A stretch of DNA of 64,000 nt, taken from positions 1,232,661,312 through 1,232,725,311 of the forward strand of contig CM066031.1 in NCBI GenBank assembly GCA_033557465.1, read 5' to 3'. Under the pieces are notes generated by a model. That model saw nothing but the letters and a program-made list of their open reading frames with translations, did no database searches and had not been told where the DNA came from. Positions within the stretch are counted from its first letter, which is position 1, and the number at the start of each line of letters is the position of its first letter. Shown here in pieces: positions 43,015-53,941 of this stretch. The stretch is from Ichthyophis bannanicus. Lineage: Eukaryota > Chordata > Amphibia > Gymnophiona > Ichthyophiidae. The translations under genes were made by a program, and so were the position numbers.

Positions 43015-44011
43015 CAAAAATGACCTAGAAATGGAAATAACGAGTGAGGTAATCAAACTTGCAGATGACACAAATTATTCAAAGTTGTTAAAACCCAAGA
43101 GGACTGTGAAAATTGCAAGTGGACCTTGATAAATTGGAAGAGTGGGCATCCAAATGGCAGATTAAATTTAATGTGGACAAGTGCAAAATTATGCACCTAG
43201 GAAATAACTACTCAAACTATGGTTACAAGATGCAAGGTTCCACGTTAGGAACCATCACTCAGGAAAAGGATTTAGGCATCATCATGGATAACATGTTGAA
43301 ACGCTCTGCCCAGTGTGCAGTGGCAGCCAAGAAGGCAAATAGAAAACTAGGAATCATAGGGAAAGGAATGAAAAATAAAATGTAAGGATATTATAATGCC
43401 TCTGTATTATTCCATGGTGCAACTGTACCTTGAATATTGTGTGCAATTCTGTTTGCTGTATCTTAAAAAGGATATAGCAGAATTGGAAAAGGTACAGCGA
43501 AGAGTGACAAAAATTGTAAAGGGGATGGAAGGATACCCCTATGAGGAGAGGGTTAAAAGGTTAGGGCTCTTCAACCTGGAAAAGAGACAGATGAGGGGAG
43601 ATATGGTAGAGGTCTATAGATTAATGAATGGAGTGGAATGGGTAAATGTGCAGTAGATCGATTGTTTATGTCGTCAAAAGTTAGAAAGACTAGGGGACAT
43701 GCAGTGAAGCTACAGTGTAACCTGTTTAAGACTAATAAGAGAAAATATTTTTTCACTCAATGCCTAATCAAACTCTGGAATTCGTTACCGAAGGATGTAA
43801 TAAAATCTGTTAGTGTAGCTGGCTTTAAAAACGTTTGAACAAGTTCCTGGAGGAAAGGTCCATAAACATTATTAAAGAGAACCTGGGAAATCCATACAGT
43901 GTCTTTTTGGGAAACTGCCAGGTACTTGTAACATGGATTGGCCACTGTTGGAAACAGGATATTTGTCTTGATGGACCTTTGTCCAAGTCAGTATGGCATT
44001 TCTTATGTTCT
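43015..44011 (+). pseudogene. Second CR1 copy, RT C-terminal part and 3' end
   Basis: Begins again upstream of the point where the previous copy stopped (NDLEMEITSEVIKLADDTN), so it is a separate 5'-truncated copy. Open pieces read WQIKFNVDKCKIMHLG (43113-43385) and [20 protein letters not shown] (43396-43656), then KKYFFTQCLIKLW. It ends with a variant of the CR1 3' motif near 43970-44011. Phase changes at 43390 and 43645. Confidence 0.8.
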
Positions 44012-45789
44012 TTGCTATTATATTTTTTACTCCCAATACAGTAAATTAAAGGCATGAAAATTCATGCTGCATTAAAAAATGGTGTGCACATCACTGCAAG
44101 ACCGTGTTGCAATTTCCTGCACTCGGTAGAAGTCTTTTTCGCTTTCTCCTTTACTGCCAATGTATGAGCTAATCCCTGTTCCACACTGATACTGCACACC
44201 ACCTCAAATGACCCTTCAACACAGGGCTGTAGTAAAGATTCAGTGCTAAGGTCAAAATGAAAACCACACCAAAATGTATCATGTATTTTTACATTGGGAG
44301 CAATTGGTCATTTTGCAAGTTTCCATGTGTTTGCATGCCATCTGCAGTGAATTAATCAGAATGGTGGCTTTATTGTGGATTTTTCCACGCAAAAACCCTT
44401 ACTATATTGGGCAGCAAAGATTAGCAAGAGAAAATCCAGAATGATCCAACATGCCAAGGCCATTTTATTACACCAACCCATCAGTCATTAATATGGGTGA
44501 TTAAAGTCAAATTTGTCTGAAGGGGATGTAAAAAAGGGGTTTCTCTTCAAAGCCATTGTTTCATCTTCTTCCTTCTTTGTGCCTTAAAGTTGGGGACCGG
44601 ATATTCCTCTAAACATAACGTAGAAATCAATTCACTCAGACCCTACTGTCTCTGATACCTTATCATGTTTATTATGGAAAGACAGAACTGAGACGATGCA
44701 TTAATATTCCAGACACCACAGAACTCTACTACCAGGGTGCGGTGACTGACTGATAGCACTCTGTATTGCAAAGTTTCATTTTTCCACCAATGCACGGAAA
44801 ACCATTTGACCTTTGCTGGACCTGCTTCATGACTTATTAGTTTATCATCATCTCAAAACAGAGTTCTTCTTTTTTTTTTTTTTAGTAACATCAGGCTGAA
44901 GTAGTCAGAAATTTAACTGAGATGCCAAAGGACAAATTTTACTGACTTTTAGTAAATTTGCACATTATTGGAGGCTTGAACCTAAAATAAAAAATGTGCA
45001 TGAGTGGCAGACAAGACAGAAATAGTAAATATATACTTTTTAATGTCAAGTAGTATAAAGTGTATATAAATTTGCCTTTCTAAGTTTAATGATTATTCTT
45101 TTATGGTACAATACAGTCTAGTGGTTGTGGTTACAATGAAGACTGAATAATGAAAATGATATCAAAAAGCTTACATGGCTTTTGACAATCACCATTGACA
45201 TAATTATTCCAAATAGTGTTATCTCTTGCTGGAAATGAAATTGGCCTTGAGAATAGCAGTTCTTGCATGCACAAGATAACATTTATTCAGTTATTTTTGT
45301 ATGTTTCAGTGGAAATCTGTCAACAGAGAAAATGAAAAGACCAAAGCTTTTCCAGTTTCCCATAAGCTTTTTATTTTTTCAGTCACCCAGTTTTACCTAT
45401 GTATCAACATGCAAAGTCCTGTATGTACAGCTTTCCCTTCAAATTAAGATCATTGTAGTTAAGCAACATTACTCAAAGTGTGGTGCTTAGTGGGGTCCAC
45501 TCTGGTGTACAGAAGGTGACTAGCAGGTTGCAACATAGAACAGAGCAAGGCTTAGGGGTATGTTTGCTAAAGGGCATTAAGGGAGCAGGCATTACCAATT
45601 ATTAATGGCAGTGATAAGGAGTTTTCCGTGCAAAAAAGGCTCTGGGTGGGTAGGAGACTTTCCGGTGGTAAGGGCACAATGGGCCACTTAACGAGCACTA
45701 GCAGGACATCCCCTCACTTGGTTTGCAGCTTGTCATGCTGTGAGGGCTTGTGTGCATCAGTGATGCTGAGAGCTAAGCTATCAGTAGTT
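44012..45789. other. AT-rich stretch without recognised gene
   Basis: Short frames only. T-run at 44870-44883. Near 45555-45590 the text ggtatgtttgctaaagggca resembles the 'ggggcatgtttactaa' ends seen at 24108 and 53800, perhaps an old small DNA element. Confidence 0.4.
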
Positions 45790-47288
45790 TAACTACTGGC
45801 AGGGTCTCCCAAGATGGAAAGGTCTCAGCTGAGGTGCCAGACCAAGACAAACCACCCATCTGGGCAGCAGCAGAGTGGGATAGTGTTGAAGGCGGAGGAT
45901 CACATTTCTGTGACAAGGGCAACAACACTAAACTTAAACTACACGGAGGAAAGGCCCGGCAGTCTACTTCTGTATCTTGCCATGAAAATCCAATGGATAG
46001 TCACAACAAAACAAATTGCACTATAGTGCTGTAAGATGAAACCCCCAGGTTGGAAGGCACTCAACTAGCTACTGGGGAAGAGCTGAAGACTTTTAAGAGT
46101 AAAGCCAGCATTTATGATGTGGTTGGATCAAAGCCCTCGGGAAGTCTGACTGCTGATGTAGCTGCACATGAAATAAGAGTCAGAAGCTGTAAAGATGTCT
46201 TACATATTGGAACATGGAACGTATGAAGCATGAACCAAGGGAAGTTGGAGGTGGTCAAGAATGAAATGGAACGTGTACAACTCGATCTGTTGGGTGTCAG
46301 CGAACTGAAATGGACTGGCATTGGGCACTTTGCATCAGATGATCACATGGTCTACTATGCTGGAAAGGAAAGACAAAGAAGAAATGGTGTTGCATTTATA
46401 ATAAGAAACTTGCAAGAAATGTAATGAAATACAATGCAGTCAGTGAACGCTTAATATCTATTCGTCTATGAGGAATGCCCATCAACACAACTATAATTCA
46501 AGTATATGCCCCAACAACAGCTGCAGAAGAGGATGAAATTGAAGAGTTCTATGAACAAGTTCAAGCTGAAATTGACAGAACATGCAAACAGGATATCCTG
46601 ATAGTAATGGGTGACTGGAACGCAAACGTTGGCATCAAAGACGAAGGCATTGTGGTTGGAAAATATGGACTTGGCAACAGAAATGAAGCTGGAGAAAGAC
46701 TGATAGAATTCTGCAAGACCAACAATCTATTCATCTCAAACACCTTTTTCCAGCAACACAAGCGACGACTGTACACATGGACTTCACCCAATGGATTGTA
46801 TAAAAATCAAATTGACTACATCTGTGGAAGTCAACGATTGAAAATCTCTATAACATCAACAAAGACAAAACCTGGAGCTGACTGTGGTACAGATCATCAA
46901 CTACTAGTATGCAAATTCAAGCTAAAGTTGAAAAAGAGCAAACCACTCATGAATGCAGCAAAATATGACCTTGAGAAAATACCACTGGAATTTAAAGACT
47001 GCCTGCAAAATTGATTTGCTGCTTTAGATACAAATGACAGAGCTCCAGAAGAGTTATGGAATGACATTAAGAAGGTTGTGTTGGAAGAAACGAGAAGTCT
47101 CTACAAAAGGTGAAAAAGCAAAAACTGCCAAAAAGGATGACGGAAGAAACTCTGAAAATTGCCCATAAACGCAGAGAAGCTAAAGCCAGAGGAGAAAGAA
47201 AGACAATCGCAGAACTCAACAGAGATTTCCAACATGCAGCAAGGCAGGACAAGAAAAGTACTACAATGACACATGCAAGGAAATAGTA
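45790..47288 (+). pseudogene. RTE (BovB-like) LINE: 5' region and endonuclease
   Basis: 5' text (ctactggggaagagctgaag near 46070) matches RTE/BovB leaders. EN begins GTWNV near 46210, with a stop, then MNQGKLEVVKNEMERVQLDL and GVSELKWTGIGHF. Segment 46475-47014 is open for 179 codons: IQVYAPTTAAEEDEIEEFYE, VMGDWNANVGIKD, NLFISNTFFQQHKRRLYTW, NQIDYICGSQ and GADCGTDHQLL, which include the catalytic Asp/Asn/His blocks of APE-type endonucleases. Stops near 46422, 46470 and 47012 interrupt the polyprotein. It runs to about 47288 (KKSTTMTHARK phase-shifted), then is cut by the Ngaro-containing block; the RT resumes at 54813. Confidence 0.85.
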
Positions 47289-47792
47289 ACGGGTAGTCGG
47301 ACTCGGTGCTCACCCTTCCTGTTTCGAGTACCCCCTTATACCTCCAATACACCACACTCCATTCCCACAAATGCCACAGACAATCATTCTTGGGTACCAA
47401 CTGGTCACAGCTTTATTTGCCAATTTAACATACAGAAAATACTGAAGTAGAATAATCAACAAATCAACAAACCCCCAGCGGAGCGATGTGTCACCAGCCA
47501 TGCTATTAGCAAGGTAACCTCGCCTCCGTACCAGCCAAGGTCACTTCCACCGGCCAAATTCCTACCACCCCATCCGACGTCGCCATATCACTAGAAAAAG
47601 TCTACCAGGGTTGTCCGGGTCGTGGGCACCCCGCCCCCACCCCAAGTGGCCTTAAGGCTCCGGACCCCGGACCCTGGACACCTCCGGGATCCTGCCACCG
47701 GCACGGGCTCCCTGAAATGCCCGTGCCGCCCCCCCCCCAATATCAAGCTGTGACCGACTCGTGTCACCCTGCACCACTCGCTCCACCGCCTC

Positions 47793-48323
47793 TTACCAGT
47801 CATTCAGGAGCAAGTCTACCCCCACCGGAGAAAGATGCACCCCATCACTCTTGTACAAACCAACACACGCCACCTCCACCCATGATTGCTGCACCTGATA
47901 CACACCCTGTTCGCATACCCACTGCCCAATCTGCATATTAATTTTTGTTAGTCCCCGAGACCAACGTCGTTGACCCCAGCATGCTGGCCGCGGGATAATA
48001 TCTGACCAAATTAACACCACCCCCACAAACATTCGCAGTACTAAGGCCAAATCCTTCTTTGCAGCTCTGATCAGTTGCTTGCAAGTCCAGGCAGCCAAGT
48101 CATTGCCCCCCAGATGCAACAGGATAATCCCCGGCTGTTTCCTTATGCACTCGTGGTGCCGAAGCAATGGCATCAGCTGAGTCCACCATAGACCATGCTC
48201 ACCCAGCCATGAGATCGACACCAACACAGGATCCAGCCCCAGGTTCAGCCCGATAGGCCGCACTGCTGCTCGCTCACCAGCCCAGAACACGAAGGAATGC
48301 CCCAGCAGCCAACAATCCCACAC
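47793..48323 (-). CDS. SGNH-hydrolase-like protein of the Ngaro element
   Basis: A 176-codon open frame with SGNH landmarks: WLLGHSFVFW near residue 5 (nucleophile Ser block), LLHLGGNDLA near 68 (G-x-N-D block) and SDGVHLSPVG near 160 (D-x-x-H block). All three catalytic blocks are in place, unlike the rest of the element. The substrate is unknown; such hydrolases occur in Ngaro elements and, independently, in CR1 ORF1. The first Met is a convenience start; the true start may lie upstream. Confidence 0.65.
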   Translation of the reverse strand: MWDCWLLGHSFVFWAGERAAVRPIGLNLGLDPVLVSISWLGEHGLWWTQLMPLLRHHECIRKQPGIILLHLGGNDLAAWTCKQLIRAAKKDLALVLRMFVGVVLIWSDIIPRPACWGQRRWSRGLTKINMQIGQWVCEQGVYQVQQSWVEVACVGLYKSDGVHLSPVGVDLLLNDW

Positions 48324-48387
48324 ACTCTGTCCCCCATCTGCAAAAGAAAGTATGTGTTAATCTCCCCTTGTCTTTTGGGCTTGCCCC

Positions 48388-49283
48388 TTAGAAACGAACA
48401 TAACCCATAAAGGCCCTAGACTGCCATCTACCTATACTTTGTATCTGCCCTCCTGACAACCCAACTGCTGCCGCACTGGTCGCTGCACCGATGCAAAACA
48501 AATGGGCTGAGAAAAGGAATGGGTCTTCACCTATATGCCGTAAAACCATCTGCAACACCGCCGATACCTGAAAGCGCGTCAATACCCGTGTGTCTCTGTG
48601 GATGAATAGGCCCCCTCATCCCCAGGATGAACACAGAAGTAGTCCCTCATTGAGGCCACCAGGCATGTGAGCCTGCCAATCTCTTTCAGGACAAACCCAC
48701 AGTCCCTTACTGCACTGGCCCGTTTTGGATTTTGCTAGTAATACACGCAACTGCCCGCCGTTCACCTGTACGTGCTGCCGCCGCAAACTACTACCGACTC
48801 CCGCTTTCACAGTTCGCCAACCCGGAAGGTGCCAAAAAAGGCCAAGCTGAAAACTGCCCGAAAAAGTGTGGCTTCATAGCGTGACTCCGCCACCTGCGGT
48901 AATTCCTCACACAATCTCAATAGTAATTGATGCGTAATTGGTCGTTGATGATCCCAGGGGGTCGGCCTTGAGCGTTCCCAGCCCTGCAGTAACCTTCAAG
49001 CCAGGAACCCTCCCCCAGAGGAACCCCATCTCACCGCTCTCGCAAAAAACGCAAAACCCGCCAAATGACTACGCACCGCCGATCTCGTAACCCCTTGCCC
49101 TTTTGCACTGAGGATATACTGCCCCAGCAGGTGATCCGACACAGCCCCCCCTTGCCACTCGCAGGCCTGAAAAAACTCTGCCACTCTCAGACGACCTCGC
49201 CAATAAGCCTCCCATGTCCGCTCCGCCACCGAATTGCGCAGCAGACTTCTCATCTCTGCAGGCCACAGCTCCACAAGTTCCAC
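48388..49283 (-). pseudogene. Ngaro tyrosine recombinase (broken)
   Basis: Pieces read in order. 49283-48996: RTWEAYWRGRLRVAEFFQAC and SAVRSHLAGFAFF, the core-binding domain. Near 48900-48810: FFGTFRVGEL, holding the first catalytic Arg. 48810-48616: VNGGQLRVLLAKSKT. 48582-48388: SAHLFCIGAATSAAAVGLSG, then IGRWQSRAFMGYVRF with the catalytic Tyr. In the His-x-x-Arg motif the Arg position is Cys (H-L-F-C-I-G), and stops/frameshifts occur near 48995 and 48600-48815. Inactive. Confidence 0.75.
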
Positions 49284-50665
49284 GGGACCACGAACCCATC
49301 CATGTCTGCTTCTGGTGCCAACCTCTGAAACTGGTCCAGCTGCAAACGGGAAAGAGTATCAGCAATTCCGTTAGTATGCCCCGGTAAATGCCGTGCTCTC
49401 AACACGACATTCAAACAAAGACATGACAATACGACGTCCCTCATTAGTGACACAACCTGGAGACATCGCGGTGAATAACGATTGATGACGTTCATCACCG
49501 CCTCATTATCACACCACCATACCACCCTGCGGTTGCGCAACCGGTCCAGCCACAGCTCCAACGCTACCAGCATAAGGAAAAGCTCCAAGAAGGTAATATT
49601 ACTTAACAGTCCAGTGTCATACCATGCCTGCGGCCATCTCTTGGCACACCATGCTCCCCCAAAGTAGATATCCATACCTACTCCCACCGCCGCATCCATG
49701 TAAAGCTGCAAGTCTTCACTAGAAATCTCGGCTTCCATCAAAACCGAAGTCCCATTGAAGCCCCTCAACAATACGTCCCACACCCGCAAATCCTCACACA
49801 TCACACATGAAACTCGTATGCGGTGATGAGGCTTGCCCACCCCCGCTGTCGCTGCCGCCAACCGATGAATAAATACCTGCCCCATTGGTATCACCCTACA
49901 AGCAAAGTTAAACAACCCTATCAACGCCTGTATTTCTTTCAATGTCAACTTAGTTGAGGCCAGGGCATTAGCTACCAATACTCGCAACTTCACCACTTTC
50001 TCCACTGGCAGATGCGCCACCATGCCCTCGGAATGCAGCTCAATTCTCAAGAGGGTAATCTGAGTCGCCAGGCCCACCATCTTGTTGTCAGCCAAAGGCA
50101 CCCCTAATTCTCTAGCCAGCTTCATAAAGCCTTCCAAGAGCGCTCTGCACCCCGTAGACTGTGCTGTGCCGACAAACAAGGAATCATCCAGATAATGCAC
50201 CACGTCCGGCCAACCTACCCTCTGCACTACCACCCAATGCAAGAAGGAACTAAACTTCTCAAAATAAGCGCACGACACTGCACAATCCATCGGCATGCAC
50301 TTATCAAAATAGAATTCCTCCTCAAATCGGAACCCTAACAAATGAAACGCCGAAGGATGGACCGGGAGCAAGCGAAAGGCGGATTCAATATCCACTTTAG
50401 CCATCAATGCCCCACAACCAGCATTCCAGACTAACTCCACCACCCTATTGAACGAGGCGTACTGTACCGTACAACACTCGCGCGGGATGAAATCGTTTAC
50501 CGATGCCCCAACTGGACAAGACAAATTATGTATCAACCGAAATTTCCCAGGTTCTTTCTTAGGTATGAGTCCTAATGGAGATACCACAAAGTGCTGGAAA
50601 GGTGGTTGCTTAAACGGACCTGCTATTCTACCCATCTTCAATTCAACAGCCAACTTCTCCCGCAC
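49250..50665 (-). CDS. Ngaro reverse transcriptase and RNase H
   Basis: A 471-codon open frame. RT: GLIPKKEPGKFRLIHNLSCP, AKVDIESAFRLLPVHP, FDKCMPMDCAVSCAYFEKFS and VVHYLDDSLFVG (catalytic YLDD). RNase H-like part: YMDAAVGVGMDIYFGG, FLELFLMLVALELWLDRL, VVWWCDNEAVMNVINR and GHTNGIADTLSRLQ. Text upstream of 50665 continues RT homology but has a TAG near 50676, so the N-terminus is cut off by a stop. The frame overlaps the start of the recombinase by about 34 bases. Confidence 0.8.
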   Translation of the reverse strand: MREKLAVELKMGRIAGPFKQPPFQHFVVSPLGLIPKKEPGKFRLIHNLSCPVGASVNDFIPRECCTVQYASFNRVVELVWNAGCGALMAKVDIESAFRLLPVHPSAFHLLGFRFEEEFYFDKCMPMDCAVSCAYFEKFSSFLHWVVVQRVGWPDVVHYLDDSLFVGTAQSTGCRALLEGFMKLARELGVPLADNKMVGLATQITLLRIELHSEGMVAHLPVEKVVKLRVLVANALASTKLTLKEIQALIGLFNFACRVIPMGQVFIHRLAAATAGVGKPHHRIRVSCVMCEDLRVWDVLLRGFNGTSVLMEAEISSEDLQLYMDAAVGVGMDIYFGGAWCAKRWPQAWYDTGLLSNITFLELFLMLVALELWLDRLRNRRVVWWCDNEAVMNVINRYSPRCLQVVSLMRDVVLSCLCLNVVLRARHLPGHTNGIADTLSRLQLDQFQRLAPEADMDGFVVPWNLWSCGLQR

Positions 50666-50829
50666 TATCGGCGCCTAGTGCCGCACCGTCGAAGAGTTTC
50701 GCGCTGTCGCGCCTGCCACTACACCACGAACTGGAATAACAAAACCAAACTGAAACCCTAACTGCAGTACGGCCCTGTCCCTCTTCTTCGGGTATTGGCG
50801 AAGTCACACGCTTAACACCTCCACCCTTA

Positions 50830-52140
50830 TCGGAGAGGGGCTAATCCAAACTCCGATTCACTACTTGGATGCCGGCCCGGGGGCCGCCACTGCACCTTTT
50901 TTAATGCATTTTGCCGCTGAGTGGACCCCCCCTCAGCCCGAGCAAACATGCCGGAACTTACAGTCTGGGAAGGGACACACTGACTTATTAAACCTCCAGC
51001 ACACATCCCCGCCCCCACCTGCTGCCGGCTTGATCTGCAAGGTGACCCCTCCGCTCCGAAAGGAACGGCTCGCCCCTGCGTTGGCCGCCGTCCCTCCCTT
51101 TCCCCCACTCCCATTGCTAGCCCCCGCACTGGCTGACATCTGCGTCAGCCACAAGTTGATGTCCTGTGTACCCTAGGTTAATAACTCGTTTTCCTCCATT
51201 TTGTCTCTAAACTTCTCGTCATAATTAAGCCATGACCATCCCTCATGGGCTTGTGATGCTTCGAGAATCGAATCCGCATAGGCCAGCAACATACCATAAT
51301 GGTCTGGAAAATGCTGGCCCCATACGCTTGCCAACCTCAAGAACGCTCTCACCCAATTCACAACATTCCTAGAGACCTTTCTGATCTGACTGGCCTTTTC
51401 ATCCTCCTTGCGCTTTTTCCTGCTCTCGCCCGAACGCTTCCGCCCTTCAAGCAAGCGGAAAATATCTATATATCTCCGCTTTTGAATTTTCCGCCGTAAC
51501 CTCTTAAGTACACCTTCCCACAACTTGGATAAGGTTGCCAATATAGGAGTACCCCCCCCCCCCAAATTTGCTGCCTGACCCCCCTCGGCCCTGCGCCCCT
51601 GACCCCGCGCTTTCCTCCCCCAATGACGCCTTCGAAGATCCTGAAGACCATGAGGAAGAGGATTCTGAACTATGCCGACGCCAGCAGGAGTGCTTCTTTT
51701 TCCTACTCACTTTACCCGACCATTCCGCCCGCGAACCACTCCCCTCATGCTCTGCCACCTCCGCCGACTGCAACTCACCCATCTCCACTCCCACAGCTAT
51801 TCTCATTACTGGCTGGTGAAGCACACCCTGCCTTGGGTCCTCGATCCGCTACTGCACACTGGCTCCTCATACCGCTGCCCCATCCTCTGAGACTCCCTGC
51901 GTCGCCCTGTCTTCCGTGTCCATATTCGTCGCATGCGATGGCTCTTCTGCACCGGGCACAAATCCATCCAGGCGATGCCAGAAAAGGGGCCTGTGGAGAG
52001 AAAAAAGGAAACCCAGGAGGGGGAAACCCCAGAGACCAAGCTGGTTGCCAAGCTCTCACCCACGCAGCCCTCGAGAAACCTTGCCCCCCACTCCTCCAGT
52101 GATCCCAAGGAGTCTGATGCCCGGCTAGCCCATAGCCCAT
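50830..52140 (-). pseudogene. Ngaro gag-like region with CCCH zinc finger (fragmented)
   Basis: The 51154-50933 segment ends in CWRFNKSVCPFPDCKFRHVC, a C-x7-C-x5-C-x3-H zinc-finger pattern. The 51565-51173 segment has VSRNVVNWVRAFLRLASVWG and WSWLNYDEKFRDKM, a helical block seen in Ngaro-type gag proteins. The 51824-51504 and 52140-51775 pieces are Ser/Gly/Trp-rich and probably the N-terminus. Phase changes between pieces and a C-run near 51552-51562 disrupt it. Confidence 0.55.
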
Positions 52141-53599
52141 TTGTACCGCTGTGCCATCCCCCGGGGATGCCAGACCTCCACCCTCACCACCGAAGGTCCA
52201 TACCTGGGCATGTCACCCACCCCCCAACTCCCACGCCCCCCCAAAAACAGGGCCTGGCCCCCATCCCCTGTCCCCGCTCTGTACTGTCCTCTCTGACCGG
52301 ATCCCCCAGCATGACATGCTGTGGCCACCCTGTCCATGCAGGTGGTGGTCGAGCACTACAGTGTCTCAGCCGTTGCCCTCCACCCTGTGCAGATGCATCC
52401 TGGCCAATCCGCCCTGTCTGGGCCATACCCACAATACCTTGCTCCTCATTATGCACATTTGCAGGCTAACGCTGGAAGAAGTGTGAGCAATGTGGGCTCA
52501 GTGAGGTGTTGGCAGACACAAAGCAATGGAGAGACATACGCACACTCCCACACCTATCTCAGCATTGTGCAGAGATGGAGGTGGTTGACAACCCTACCCG
52601 CCGCACTGGTCCTGATCACAGTGCCGACATTACTAATCTGTGCAGGGGGTAGTAGTAGTGCTCTGGTGATAACTGCAGCTCTGTGCTGGGGCTAACAGCC
52701 TGACACTCCATGAAGCTGTGGATAGTGGAGCCCTTGTGAGTGGGTGTCCGTACCCCTGTGCACCACTGCGTTGGGGTTTGCCCATGTTGTTGTTGTGGCT
52801 GCATTGTGGGCTAAAACTATGGGGAGATGCTCTGCAGGATCCACAGATGGGACCTGAACCTCTGACCCTCTGCTTTTGGACATGCTAGCTGGGTGTACTA
52901 CACGACACTGTTGCCAGAGCAGCATAGTTGTCCCTGGGGCTACCCTTATGTTCCTCGGCCAGACTTCTTCTGTTGCACTACACACCACGTACTGGTACAG
53001 GGTATGGCCTAGGTCCACTGCAGGTGGGTACCTCTGCTCCCTCCAGCACAATCACCCACCCCCTCTGCCATGCCGCCATGACCATATGCTGTTGGTGCCA
53101 GTGGTGCGCCATCCCAGGCCATCCAGGGAGCAGGTAGGCGGCTGCCTAATGTGTGGGTTCTGGGGTAGGGGTGCCTACATAGATGTCCACGCTTCCCCTG
53201 GCACTGCCTGTCTATGTTATGTGCCCCTTGGGATACCTGCTGGGTAATGTCTCCTGGATGGGACACTGTGGGCCACAGACTCATGGACATGTCTGACCCT
53301 GGTCAGTTGCTGTCTTGCTGGTTTCCATTTTCTGCATTCCTATGTGCCACCTCAGCAACCACCTAGTCCACCCTGTGCCCCAGTAGCCCCCACTGCATAT
53401 CCCGCCTGCAGCCCCCATGTCCCATTTGCACCATCACCATAGTGGCCTTTCATACCTGGGCACTATACTGTTGCTGCAAATGGAGCACTACTATCATCTT
53501 TCTTGGGCTCCCTGCCTATGCTGTACATTGCTGACATTGAAATAGTTTCTCTCTCTTGCAAATGTGTGCTAACGCCAGGTTTACAGTTGTGTTAGGATT
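52141..53599. other. Non-coding stretch with a SINE-like piece
   Basis: No gene recognised. Near 52835-52915 (minus) aggttcaggtcccatctgtg is B-box-like, with ctagcatgtccaaaagcaga upstream, so a decayed tRNA-derived SINE is likely. Confidence 0.4.
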
Positions 53600-53715
53600 C
53601 GTCCCTTAATTTCTCTGCGTTAGTGTGAAAGGGGCCTCTCCCCACCCACTCCCCGCCCATTGACCCCTTCTCTCCACCCTCTCTCCACCCTTTTTTGGAC
53701 TTACTGTGGCCGGGA

Positions 53716-53771
53716 ACGTTAAGGTGCGTTATGTAATTTTAAGGCGCCTTAACATTACATAACGCGCCTTA
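53716..53771. repeat. Small palindrome in a MITE-like segment
   Basis: gttaaggtgcgttatgtaa pairs with ttacataacgcgccttaac, around an inner perfect palindrome ttaaggcgccttaa. The segment ends near 53817 in tagtaaacatgcccctta, a motif also seen inverted near 24108. Confidence 0.65.
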
Positions 53772-53854
53772 ACATAGCCACTGCTAAGTTACCGCAGTTT
53801 AGTAAACATGCCCCTTAGTGTCCAAGTTATTGTGTGCTGGTGTAAAGAGGCAAT

Positions 53855-53938
53855 GGGGCTTGTTTACAATGAAATCAATGGGGCCGTGGCTCCGATAACA
53901 ATCGGAAACTGCTACCGCGGCTTTGTAAACAAGCCCCA
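53855..53938. mobile_element. 84-bp foldback MITE
   Basis: Perfect terminal inverted repeats ggggcttgtttac and gtaaacaagcccc, with an 'aat' triplet on both sides as a possible TSD. Too short to code. Similar but not identical to the 'gggcatgtttac' ends next to it. Confidence 0.6.
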
Positions 53939-53941
53939 ATG

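Larger units (their letters stand above)
47289..52140 (-). mobile_element. Ngaro-like tyrosine-recombinase retrotransposon (degraded)
   Basis: On the minus strand, in order: gag-like fragments (52140-50830), RT/RNase H (50830-49250), tyrosine recombinase (49283-48388) and an SGNH-hydrolase-like frame (48323-47793). This gene set, with the recombinase after RT and an added hydrolase, is characteristic of Ngaro elements. I could not find the split direct repeats that should form its ends, so the limits are approximate. Stops and frameshifts in gag, RT start and recombinase show it is inactive. Confidence 0.7.

Noticed and set aside
47289..47792. Split direct repeats of the Ngaro element
   Set aside because: I searched this end by eye and found no repeated block shared with the 5' side, so the ends remain undefined.
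51568..52695. Plus-strand frames of 83-178 codons
   Set aside because: Antisense to the Ngaro gag region or in non-coding DNA; Pro/His-rich translations without motifs.
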